DNA from: Achromobacter sp. MYb9
Lineage (GTDB): Bacteria; Pseudomonadota; Gammaproteobacteria; Burkholderiales; Burkholderiaceae_B
DNA length: 64,000 nt
Direction: 5' to 3'
Assembly (NCBI RefSeq): GCF_002975275.1
Contig: NZ_PCOQ01000003.1
Coordinates: 186,001-250,000, forward strand
The translations under genes were made by a program, and so were the position numbers. Shown piece after piece: positions 42,536 to 50,350 of the stretch (position 1 is its first letter; each line of letters begins with the position of its first letter). Below the pieces are notes generated by a model that was given only the letters and a program-made list of their open reading frames with translations, was not told the origin of the DNA and ran no database searches.

Positions 42536-43516
42536 ATGCTGAAATTTGCCGCGGCGGCTGCTGTCGCCATTGGAATAGGCGCCGGCGCGCCGGCCCGGGC
42601 ACAGACCCCGGTGCAGCCTTATCCCTCCAAGCCGATCACGATGGTTGTACCGTTTGCCCCGGGCGGGACGGTGAACCTGATGGGACGCCTGCTGGCCAAC
42701 CGAATGTCGGAAGTGCTGGGCCAGCCCGTCATCGTGGAAAACAAGCCGGGCGGCGGCGGAAGCATCGGTGCGAACTTCGTCGCCAAGGCGCCGGCCGACG
42801 GCTATACCCTGCTGCTGGCGACGATGGGGCAGCAGTCGATCCAGCCGTTGCTGACCCAGAACCTGCCGTACGACGCCATCAAGGACTTTGCGCCGGTCGC
42901 GCTGTTTTCCACGGTGCCGAACGTGCTGGCGGTATCGGCCGACCTGCCGGCGAAGACCGTGGCGGAATTGGTGGCCTACGCCAAACAGCATCCCGGGAAA
43001 CTGAACATGGCATCGGCGGGCATGGGGTCCGTCAACCACCTGACGGGCGAATTGTTCATGTATCGCTCGGGCGCCAGGTTCGAGCATGTGCCGTACCGCG
43101 GTGCGGGTCCGGCCACGGCGGACCTGCTGTCAGGCCAGGTGCAGGTACTGTTCGCGAATCTGCCGAACGTGCTGGCGTACATCAAGCCGGGAAAAGTACG
43201 CGTCCTGGCCGTGGCCAGCGAGCAACGCAGCGCCGCGATTCCTGATGTGCCGACGTTGGCGGAGGCGGGCGTGAAGGATGCCGTTGTCGAATCCTGGTAC
43301 GGCGTCATGGCGCCCGCCGGCACGCCTGCCGACGTGATCCGCAAGCTGCAGGACACGGTCGTCGATCTGGCCAGGGACCCGGTCATGATCGCCCATCTGG
43401 CCGAGCAGGGCGCGGTGCCGTTCCCCGGCACCAGCGCTGACTTGGCCAAGCTGTCCGGTGAAGAGACCGAACGCTGGAAGCGCATCATCGAAAGCGCCGA
43501 CGTCCAGACGAACTGA
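42536..43516 (+). CDS. Bug-type tripartite tricarboxylate substrate-binding protein
   Basis: A 326-residue periplasmic binding protein. Signal peptide ends APARAQ. The mature part has the Bug pattern: PYPSKPITMVVPFAPGGTVNLMGRLLA, VIVENKPGGGGSIGA, NMASAGMGSVNHL and VPYRGAGPATADLLSGQVQV. AAGGGGAAT precedes the ATG. Bug proteins bind carboxylates or amides for TctAB transporters, which are not in this window and may be encoded elsewhere. It follows the lyase by 31 bases, so it is likely in one operon and delivers the lyase's substrate. Confidence 0.9.
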   Translation: MLKFAAAAAVAIGIGAGAPARAQTPVQPYPSKPITMVVPFAPGGTVNLMGRLLANRMSEVLGQPVIVENKPGGGGSIGANFVAKAPADGYTLLLATMGQQSIQPLLTQNLPYDAIKDFAPVALFSTVPNVLAVSADLPAKTVAELVAYAKQHPGKLNMASAGMGSVNHLTGELFMYRSGARFEHVPYRGAGPATADLLSGQVQVLFANLPNVLAYIKPGKVRVLAVASEQRSAAIPDVPTLAEAGVKDAVVESWYGVMAPAGTPADVIRKLQDTVVDLARDPVMIAHLAEQGAVPFPGTSADLAKLSGEETERWKRIIESADVQTN

Positions 43517-45250
43517 TCAGCCGCCGCGGTGGTCGTTCGCGGCTTTCTCGCCGTCGCCGTCGCCCATCGACGCGCGCATGCGTTCAATCAGATGCCGTTT
43601 CAGGGCGGCCAGGGCCTCGTCCGTCCAACCCTCTGCGCCCGTCACGGCCAGCCAGGCATCCGCGTAATGCTGCGGTGCGTACACATGGCCGTAGCCGATC
43701 GGCGTGTGGGTGCTGACGGACATGTCCAGCGCCAGTTGCAGCATGGTCACCACCGGCACCCAGCGCAGGTCGGGCGAGACGTCGGGGCCGTAAGGCGGGT
43801 CCATCCAGGCGGGGCGCCGGTACAGATCGCGATAGTCGAAGAACGTGACGGCATCGCTGGCGTATTGCAGGTAGACGATGCGCATCGGACCCCACGGCGC
43901 ATCGGCGGGCACGGGCGATCCGTTCTGGTTCATGAAGCGCACGAAAGCCCCATCGCGTAGTTCGGGCAGCCAGGCAGGCGAGCCCGGATTGCGGGCATCG
44001 GTGACCGCGCGCCAGACCCGGCTTTCAAACGGCGGGCCACTCCAGAGCGCGCCGTGAATAGGGTCCCCGATCATTTCGAAGAGTTCGGCGGACCGGGCGG
44101 AGTTCATGGCGCCCAGGCTCAGGCCATGCAGATACAGCCTGGGCCGGTTGTGCCTGGGCAGGGCAGTCCAATAGTTGTAGATTTCGGCGAACAGCGCGCG
44201 TGCGGCTTCCGCGCCATACTCGGGCTGGGCCAGCAGAGACAGGGGGCTGGACAGGTAGGAATACTGAATGGCGACGCTGGCTACGTCGCCGTGCAACAGG
44301 TATTCGACGGTGTCCATGGCCGCGGGATCGATCCATCCGGTGCCCGTCGGCGTCACCACCACCAGCGCGGACCGCTGGAACGCACCCACGCGCTTCATCT
44401 CGTCCAACGCCAGCCTGGCCCGGGCCCGTGCCGTGTCGGCGCCAGGCAAGCCCACGTATACGCGGATGGGGTCTTGTGCGTCGCGCCCCGTCTGGGCGCG
44501 GATGTCGGCGGCGCTGGGGCCCGACGCGATGTACTCGCGGCCCGCGCGGCCCAACTGCTTCCACGCAATCAGCGAAGCCGGGCTGCCTGTCTTGGCGGCG
44601 TCGGCGGGTTGCGGGCGCTCTGGCTCCATCAGCGCGTCGTACTCGCGGAACGAGGCGTCCAGCACATGCAGCGCCGCGCGAAAGAACACGTTGTTGGCCA
44701 ACGACCAGAAAAGCAGGATCGCGATTGCCGCGCCCGTCACATTGGCGACTCGCCGCGGCACCACGCGGCGCACTTGCGCCGACACGGCGCGCGCCACCCG
44801 CTTGAATAGCCGGCCCAGCGCCAGCAGTGCGAAAAATGTGACCAGCGCCGTCGCGCTGACCTTGAAGGGGTGCGCGCTGGTCACGGGCTCCATCTTCATC
44901 AGGGCCCGGATCGTGTTCTGCCAATCGGCGGCACGCCAAAGAAACAGGATCAGCACGGACAGGCACAGCACGGTGATCAGCGCGTTGGTGATGCGTGCCG
45001 CGCGGGCCCGGGGTTCCGGCAGTTCCAGGTAGGCCCATAGCCAGTGCCACAGCACGCCCAGCCCGTAACCGGTGGCCAGGCAGGCGCCAGCCAGTACGCC
45101 TTGAGTCACATACGTGCGGGGCACCAGGGTAGGCGTAAGCGACGCCGCGAAAAACAGTGTGCCCAGCAGCAGGCCGACGCCGGACAGCGATTCCAGGTGC
45201 GATCGGAAAAAATCGGGCAGGCGGCGCGCGGGGCCGTGTGGCGAAGGCAT
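43517..45250 (-). CDS. Membrane-anchored alpha/beta-hydrolase
   Basis: A 577-residue protein of the Abhydrolase_9 type. The first 230 residues hold about six membrane helices (VGLLLGTLFFAASLTPTL, VLAGACLATGYGLGVLWHWLWAYLEL and others); the second half is the hydrolase domain with a conserved start RVYVGLPGADTARARARLALDEM, nucleophile elbow HGLSLGAMNSA and a distal GHVYAPQHY histidine. The substrate is unknown; such proteins have been linked to membrane lipids. ATG 45250 follows the GST gene stop by seven bases, so they form a two-gene operon. It abuts the Bug gene tail-to-tail. Confidence 0.87.
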   Translation of the reverse strand: MPSPHGPARRLPDFFRSHLESLSGVGLLLGTLFFAASLTPTLVPRTYVTQGVLAGACLATGYGLGVLWHWLWAYLELPEPRARAARITNALITVLCLSVLILFLWRAADWQNTIRALMKMEPVTSAHPFKVSATALVTFFALLALGRLFKRVARAVSAQVRRVVPRRVANVTGAAIAILLFWSLANNVFFRAALHVLDASFREYDALMEPERPQPADAAKTGSPASLIAWKQLGRAGREYIASGPSAADIRAQTGRDAQDPIRVYVGLPGADTARARARLALDEMKRVGAFQRSALVVVTPTGTGWIDPAAMDTVEYLLHGDVASVAIQYSYLSSPLSLLAQPEYGAEAARALFAEIYNYWTALPRHNRPRLYLHGLSLGAMNSARSAELFEMIGDPIHGALWSGPPFESRVWRAVTDARNPGSPAWLPELRDGAFVRFMNQNGSPVPADAPWGPMRIVYLQYASDAVTFFDYRDLYRRPAWMDPPYGPDVSPDLRWVPVVTMLQLALDMSVSTHTPIGYGHVYAPQHYADAWLAVTGAEGWTDEALAALKRHLIERMRASMGDGDGEKAANDHRGG

Positions 45251-45257
45251 CGTCCGG

Positions 45258-45917
45258 TCAGTCCCGATCCGGCGCGCCAAGCGGGAACAGGGGGCGGAAC
45301 GGCCGCGCTTCTTCAACCGCCCGGGCGAACGAGGGCCGGGCAAGCAGCCGGGCGCGGTAGGCGCGCAGGACCCCATGGGTTTCTGAAATGGGATGCGTCC
45401 AGTCCGCGTAAAACAGCGCCGGCGCGGCGGCACAGTCCGCCATCGAAAAATCCGGGCCGGCCGCCCAGGCCCGCCCGCCCAACTGCCCGTCCAGCCAGGC
45501 ATAGGCCAGTTCCAGTTTTTCCGTGGCAAGCGCCAGGCCTTCCCGGCGCTTGGCATCGTCGCCCGTCAGCGCGCCGTTGACCGCGTGCTGTACCCAGTTC
45601 ATGACGTGCAGGTCAAAGAACCGGTCCAGAAAGCGCACGTCGAGCGCCGCAACCGGATCGGTGGGCAGCAGGCGGACGGGGCCGGGATGGGCCAGTTGCA
45701 GGTATTCGATGATGATGCTGGTTTCGGCGACGTTGCGCGCGCCGTCCACCAGCAGCGGGAACTTGCGCAGCGGCCAGCGCTGCAGCCATTCGGCGGCGTG
45801 TTGCGGCGTGTCGGGCCCGATACTGCGGAATTCGAAGGGAGTGCCGTTCTCGTACAGCGCGATCAGCACTTTTTGCGTGTAAGAGGAAAACGGATGGCCG
45901 TAGAGCGCAAGCGACAT
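45258..45917 (-). CDS. Glutathione S-transferase-like protein
   Basis: A 219-residue GST with an N-terminal thioredoxin-like domain (ALYGHPFSSYTQKVLIALYENGTPFEFR, PLLVDGARNVAETSIIIEYLQ with the cis-Pro block) and an all-helical C-terminal domain (FSMADCAAAPALFYADW, the conserved N-capping D). A Ser/Tyr of SSY is the likely thiol-activating residue. It conjugates or reduces an electrophile with glutathione; substrate unknown. It is the first gene of an operon with the membrane hydrolase. Confidence 0.9.
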   Translation of the reverse strand: MSLALYGHPFSSYTQKVLIALYENGTPFEFRSIGPDTPQHAAEWLQRWPLRKFPLLVDGARNVAETSIIIEYLQLAHPGPVRLLPTDPVAALDVRFLDRFFDLHVMNWVQHAVNGALTGDDAKRREGLALATEKLELAYAWLDGQLGGRAWAAGPDFSMADCAAAPALFYADWTHPISETHGVLRAYRARLLARPSFARAVEEARPFRPLFPLGAPDRD

Positions 45918-46128
45918 GACGGGGTCTCTCCTGATTCGGTCGGCCTTTATTATGCAAGCGGAAGTCGGCTACCGGGCAAAGCAGGCGGCCGGATAATTGT
46001 TTCCACCAGACGGACGGCCGCCGTTTCCGCGGTGCCGGATCGGCGCAAAACTAATACAGTGTTCGATAAGCCGAAGGCAAGGTCGCCTTGGGACAACATG
46101 AAGTCTGGATACCAAGACGGGAGACGGG

Positions 46129-46896
46129 ATGGATACGATAAGCAAGCAGGGCGCCAGCGTGCGCGAGCAAGTCAGCGCAACGGAATGGCAAGTCCGCACC
46201 GATTTGGCCGCCTTGTACCGGCTGGTGGCGCTGTTCGGGTGGGACGACCTGATTTTCACGCACATCACGGCCAAGGTGCCGGGCACCGAGCATTTCCTGA
46301 TCAACCCCTACGGGATGATGTTTGACGAAATCACGGCGTCCAGCCTGGTGAAGATCGATCTGGACGGCAACAAAGTCATGGCGTCGGACTACGACATCAA
46401 CCCGGCCGGCTTCACCATCCATAGCTGTATCCACGCCGCCCGCAAAGACGCGATGTGCGTGTTGCACACGCATTCCATCAACGGGGTGGCCGTATCGGCG
46501 CAGAAGGCGGGGTTGCTGCCGCTGTCGCAGTTCGCGTTCATCGCATTGCGTTCGCTCAGTTATCACGACTACGAAGGCCTGGCGTTGAATCCCGAAGAGC
46601 AGCCCCGTCTGGTGCATGACCTGGGCAGCAACAACTACCTGATCCTGCGCAACCACGGCTTGCTGACGGTGGGGCAGACGATGGCCGAAGCGTTCCAGGC
46701 CATGCATCGCCTGGAAGCCGCCTGCATGGCCCAGGTGCGCGCGCAGGCGGGCGGCGGTGAACTGATGTTCATCCCGCCGGAGGTCCTGGAGCGGGCGGCC
46801 GTGGAATCCCCGGCTGACCGGGCGCACAAGGCGGCGCTGGCCTGGCCGGGCTTGCTGCGCCGGCTGGACAGGAAGAACCCGGGCTACGCGGATTAA
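46129..46896 (+). CDS. Class II aldolase/adducin-family protein
   Basis: A 255-residue protein of the AraD/FucA-type class II aldolase fold. Zinc-binding histidines are in VLHTHSING and the distal LRNHG; LFGWDDLIFTHITAKVPGTEHFLINPYGMMFDEITASSLVKID is the conserved start. Close relatives are annotated as decarboxylases or aldolases of unknown substrate. GGGAGACGG lies before ATG 46129. It stands alone between the GST operon and a hypothetical protein gene. Confidence 0.88.
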   Translation: MDTISKQGASVREQVSATEWQVRTDLAALYRLVALFGWDDLIFTHITAKVPGTEHFLINPYGMMFDEITASSLVKIDLDGNKVMASDYDINPAGFTIHSCIHAARKDAMCVLHTHSINGVAVSAQKAGLLPLSQFAFIALRSLSYHDYEGLALNPEEQPRLVHDLGSNNYLILRNHGLLTVGQTMAEAFQAMHRLEAACMAQVRAQAGGGELMFIPPEVLERAAVESPADRAHKAALAWPGLLRRLDRKNPGYAD

Positions 46897-46902
46897 GCCG
46901 CG

Positions 46903-46929
46903 CAGACGGCGCCCGTGGGGCGCCGTCTG
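46903..46929. terminator. Perfect hairpin between convergent genes
   Basis: CAGACGGCGCCC and GGGCGCCGTCTG are exact complements around GTG, just after the aldolase stop and 26 bases before the stop of the convergent hypothetical gene. There is no T tract, but the 12-base GC-rich stem makes a likely two-way terminator. Confidence 0.6.
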
Positions 46930-46954
46930 TCGTGGGCGGGCCTTGGCGCTGGCG

Positions 46955-47761
46955 TTATGGCTTCGCCTCGGGCGAGGCTTGCAGGAATTCGGCGCAATCG
47001 GGCAGCGGCGACGCCGGCGCATACACCGAGCCATCGGCATTCCATTTGTAGGTCACCGTATAGCTGCATTGTTTGTCGACGGCGGGCCTGGCCTGCGCCT
47101 TCGTCGGCGTCGGCTTCGCGCCGGAATCGGCGTAGCGGCTGGCGTTCGCGGGCGCGCGGGTGGCCTGCGTGGTTACCTGCAAGTCGGGATACTCGACCCC
47201 GGCGGCCGTCTTCGTGCCGGCCAGGGGCTTCAAGTCGGCCTTGAACTGGTAGGCATCGATGCAATGGCCATCGCGTTTTTTCTGGTCCGCTTCATTGAAG
47301 CAGGATCGGATGCTCGCTTCGGTGGAAAGCGGCATGATGAACACCAGATTGCTGGCGGTCTGTTCGCCAAGGCTCACTTCAAACAGGTAAAGATCCTTGC
47401 GGCTGAAGCTGCCGCCCGAAAATGACGTTTCCGGTTCGTATTCGGGTTCGGCGGGGCCCACCACGCCGACCAGCGCGCGGTCTTCGCTCATGCGGATCAA
47501 CTGTGGCCAGACGGTGAACCCGGAAAAGTCCGGGACGTCGGGCAAGTCCCAGAACGCGCGGTCCGCGCGCAGCGTGCGGCTGGTGGCGAAGGGGCCGTTC
47601 GTCTCGAACGACCCGTCGGTCTTGATGCCGACGCACCAATCGGCCTGCGCATTGCAGAGAAGCTTGTTGTCCGAATTCAGCGTCAACGGCTCGACGTCGG
47701 GTTGCGCATTGGCCGCAACCGGCAACGCGATGGATATCAGCAAAGCCAATACGCTTTTCAT
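46955..47761 (-). CDS. Secreted hypothetical protein
   Basis: A 268-residue periplasmic protein. Signal peptide MKSVLALLISIALPVAANAQ, cleavage after NAQ or ANA. The mature part is beta-rich with six cysteines (LLCNAQADWCVG, SIRSCFNEADQKKRDGHCIDAYQF, DKQCSYTVTYKW, LPDCAEF), likely disulfide-bonded. I do not recognise the family. ATG 47761 has AGGA six bases upstream; ATG 47767 is too close to it. It is divergent from the YceI gene, with a 16-base palindrome in the spacer. Confidence 0.78.
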   Translation of the reverse strand: MKSVLALLISIALPVAANAQPDVEPLTLNSDNKLLCNAQADWCVGIKTDGSFETNGPFATSRTLRADRAFWDLPDVPDFSGFTVWPQLIRMSEDRALVGVVGPAEPEYEPETSFSGGSFSRKDLYLFEVSLGEQTASNLVFIMPLSTEASIRSCFNEADQKKRDGHCIDAYQFKADLKPLAGTKTAAGVEYPDLQVTTQATRAPANASRYADSGAKPTPTKAQARPAVDKQCSYTVTYKWNADGSVYAPASPLPDCAEFLQASPEAKP

Positions 47762-47807
47762 TGTCATTCCTGTGATTGCGGAAAATGCCCGGCGCATTAT
47801 TGCGTGA

Positions 47808-47823
47808 ATAGGAATATTCCTAT
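47808..47823. promoter_or_regulatory. Perfect 16-bp palindrome between divergent genes
   Basis: ATAGGAAT is followed directly by ATTCCTAT. It lies 47 bases from the hypothetical-protein start and 141 from the YceI start, in the AT-rich part of the spacer. A regulator site for one or both genes is likely; the protein is unknown. Confidence 0.5.
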
Positions 47824-47964
47824 ATTTAATGAGTGAGGAAGGCTGACAGGCTGTTTCAAGCAGATTGGAAAGACTGACGCGGAACTGAATGATATGGTCT
47901 GGGTTCCAACTTGTGCCAGTGCGCCCTGGGCGCGCGGGCATCTCCCCTGTCATAAGGAACTCTG

Positions 47965-48546
47965 ATGAAGTCGATTCCGTCTTTGCTGGGCGCCGCCGCG
48001 CTGATGTTGACCCTGCCGGCCGCCGCCGCGCCGGTGACCTACGACCTGGATCCCGCGCACACCTATCCCAGTTTCGAGGCCGATCACATGGGCGGCCTGT
48101 CCACCTGGCGCGGCAAGTTCAACAAGTCCAAGGGCGTGGTGGTGTTGGACCGCGAAGCGCGCACTGGCACGGTGGAAGTCACGGTGGACATCAATTCCGT
48201 GGACTTCGGCCATGACGAAATGAACCAGCACGCCGTTGCGCCCGACATCTTCGACGCCGCCCGCTATCCCACCGCCACCTTCAAGGGCACATTCACCAAA
48301 TTCGATGGCGACCGCCCTGAAGAGGCCACGGGCGACCTGACCCTGCGCGGCGTCACCCGGCCCGTCAAGATGGAGATCGACGACTTCAAGTGCATCCAGC
48401 ACCCCATGGAAAAGCGCGAAGTGTGCGGCGCCGACGTGTCCACGAAGTTCAGCCGCAAGGACTTTGGGCTGAACTTCGGCCTGGACATGGGGTTCAAGCC
48501 GGAAGTGGAGTTGAATATCCAGGTGGAAGCGGGCCGGCGTCCTTGA
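47965..48546 (+). CDS. YceI-family periplasmic lipid-binding protein
   Basis: A 193-residue protein with a signal peptide (MKSIPSLLGAAALMLTLPAAAA). YceI lipocalin-like features: TYDLDPAHTYPSFEADHMGGLSTWRGKF, VTVDINSVDFGHDEMNQH, FDAARYPTATFKGTF and GDLTLRGVTRPVKMEID. These proteins bind polyisoprenoids in the periplasm. Two cysteines (FKCIQHP, REVCGAD) may pair. AAGGAA precedes the ATG. It is convergent with the epoxide-hydrolase-like gene. Confidence 0.92.
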   Translation: MKSIPSLLGAAALMLTLPAAAAPVTYDLDPAHTYPSFEADHMGGLSTWRGKFNKSKGVVVLDREARTGTVEVTVDINSVDFGHDEMNQHAVAPDIFDAARYPTATFKGTFTKFDGDRPEEATGDLTLRGVTRPVKMEIDDFKCIQHPMEKREVCGADVSTKFSRKDFGLNFGLDMGFKPEVELNIQVEAGRRP

Positions 48547-48578
48547 GCCGATACGTACCATTCATCCCACATTTTTAG

Positions 48579-48616
48579 GCGCGGCGGCCGGTGATTGTTC
48601 AGGGGCCGCCCCGCGC
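48579..48616. terminator. Hairpin between YceI and hydrolase genes
   Basis: GCGC plus GGCGGCC pairs with GGCCGCC plus GCGC, with a two-base bulge and a 14-base loop, inside the 78-base gap between two convergent stops. No T tract. Confidence 0.4.
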
Positions 48617-48624
48617 ATAGGCGC

Positions 48625-49677
48625 TTACCGTCGGGCGACGTCCAGCACCGCCTCGGCGAATGCCTGCGGCGCTTCTTGCGGCAGGTTGTGCCCGATGCCA
48701 CCCGTGATCTCGCGGTGTTGGTATTTGCCGGTGAACTGCTTGGCGTAGCTGGCGGGGGGCGGATGTGGCGCGCCGTTGGCGTCGCCTTCCAGGGTGATCG
48801 TCGGCACCGTGATCTTCGGCGCCGTGGCCAGGCGCTTTTCCAGTTCGTCGTACTGCGGTTCGCCGTCAGCCAGCGCCAGGCGCCAGCGGTAGTTGTGCAC
48901 CACGACGGCCACATGGTCCGGGTTGTCGAATGACTGCGCCGAACGCTGATACGTGGCGTCGTCGAACTTCCACTGAGGCGACGCCAGCTGCCAGATCAGC
49001 TTGTTGAAGCCGTCGCGGTTGGCGGCGTAGCCCGCCGCGCCGCGTTCGGTGGCGAAGTAGAACTGATACCACCATTGAAATTCCGCCTGTGGCGGCAACG
49101 GCTTGCGGTTGGCTTCCTGGCTGCCGACGAGATAGCCGCTGACCGACACCAGGGCTTGGCACCGCTCGGGCCACAGCGCGGCCATGATGTTGGCGGTGCG
49201 CGCGCCCCAATCGAAGCCGGCGATAACGGCGCGGTCGATCTTCAACGCGTCCATCAGCGCGATGATATCGACGGCCACAACCGCCTGTTGGCCGTTGCGG
49301 GGCGTGTCCGCCGACAGGAAGCGCGTCGTGCCATAGCCGCGCAGGTAGGGAATGATCACGCGGTAGCCGGTGGCCGTCAGCCGCGGCGCCACCTCGGCGA
49401 ACGCGTGGATATCGTAGGGCCAGCCGTGCAGCAGGATGGCGACGGGGCCGGCGCTTGGGCCGCGGTCCACATAGCCCATGTCCAGGTTCCCGGCACGGAT
49501 CTGGCGGATGTCGCCAAATGGTGCCGCGCCACTGCCGGCTGCGGGGGGCGAAGCGGAGGTCGAGGTGGCTTTGGCCAGTGCCGTGCCGCTTACGCCAAGG
49601 TTCAGCAGGCTGGCGGCCGCCAGCGCCGAAGTGCTGGCAAGCAGACGGCGGCGTTGCGGATCGATTGGGTGCTTCAT
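48625..49677 (-). CDS. Epoxide hydrolase-like alpha/beta-hydrolase, Tat-exported
   Basis: A 350-residue hydrolase. The N-terminus QRRRLLASTSALAAASLL looks like a twin-arginine signal, followed by a linker (KATSTSASPPAAGSG). The catalytic domain has HGWP (84-87), the aspartate nucleophile D156 in AGFDWGA and the C-terminal catalytic H in GGIGHNLPQE, the pattern of epoxide hydrolases and haloalkane dehalogenases. ATG 49677 places the RRR near residue 9-11. It probably opens an epoxide or ester outside the cytoplasm; substrate unknown. Confidence 0.88.
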   Translation of the reverse strand: MKHPIDPQRRRLLASTSALAAASLLNLGVSGTALAKATSTSASPPAAGSGAAPFGDIRQIRAGNLDMGYVDRGPSAGPVAILLHGWPYDIHAFAEVAPRLTATGYRVIIPYLRGYGTTRFLSADTPRNGQQAVVAVDIIALMDALKIDRAVIAGFDWGARTANIMAALWPERCQALVSVSGYLVGSQEANRKPLPPQAEFQWWYQFYFATERGAAGYAANRDGFNKLIWQLASPQWKFDDATYQRSAQSFDNPDHVAVVVHNYRWRLALADGEPQYDELEKRLATAPKITVPTITLEGDANGAPHPPPASYAKQFTGKYQHREITGGIGHNLPQEAPQAFAEAVLDVARR

Positions 49678-49816
49678 CGTGGAGACTCCATGAAAGGTTC
49701 GCGGGTGGGGGCTTGCTGCGAACGATTTATAGAGGCTCCGCAAAGGCGTTGGGTGTCGGAATGTACGAGCCCCGGACGTGGATACAGTGCGATTCAAATC
49801 CCCCGGGCCGATCCGA

Positions 49817-50263
49817 TCAGTCGGGAATGTCGGGTTCCACAAGCGGCGCCAACTGCGCCAGCGATTCCTGCCAGCCCAGGTAGCACATTTCGGGCGGAAT
49901 GACGGCCGGGATGCCTTCTTGCTTGATGCTGATGTCGGTGCCGCACGCGACCTTGCGCAAGGTGATCGTGGTCTGCATCTGGCCCGGCAGGTTCGCGTCG
50001 TCGAACTGGTCCGTGTAGCGGATCTTTTCGGACGGGACCAGTTCCAGGTATTCGCCGCCGAAATTGATGACGGTGCCAGTGGAAAAGTTGCGGAACGACA
50101 TCTTGTGGCGGCCGCCTACCTTGGCGTCCAACTGGTGGACCTGGCAGGTGAACCCGTAGGGGGGCAGCCATTTCGCGATGGCGTCGGCTTCAAGGAAGGC
50201 GCGGTAGACGCGTTCGGGGGAGGCGCGCAGGACGCGATGGAGGGTAACGGTTCCGGTAGTCAT
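49817..50263 (-). CDS. SRPBCC (AHSA1-type) protein
   Basis: A 148-residue protein of the START/AHSA1-like fold: RVLRASPERVYRAFLEADAIAKWLPP is the standard beginning and MCYLGWQESLAQLAPLVE the end helix, both characteristic of AHSA1-like domains. They usually bind hydrophobic ligands; no specific ligand can be named. ATG 50263 has AAGGCGG at an acceptable distance. Its neighbours on the same strand are an FAD monooxygenase gene upstream and an epoxide-hydrolase-like gene downstream, but spacers of 87 and 139 bases make an operon uncertain. Confidence 0.88.
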   Translation of the reverse strand: MTTGTVTLHRVLRASPERVYRAFLEADAIAKWLPPYGFTCQVHQLDAKVGGRHKMSFRNFSTGTVINFGGEYLELVPSEKIRYTDQFDDANLPGQMQTTITLRKVACGTDISIKQEGIPAVIPPEMCYLGWQESLAQLAPLVEPDIPD

Positions 50264-50350
50264 GGTGTGTCCGCCTTGGAATGAGAGGGTCGTACTCATA
50301 CGACGTTCAGAGGACAACGAAATCGACATGGCCGGTGTTAGTGAAAACCC

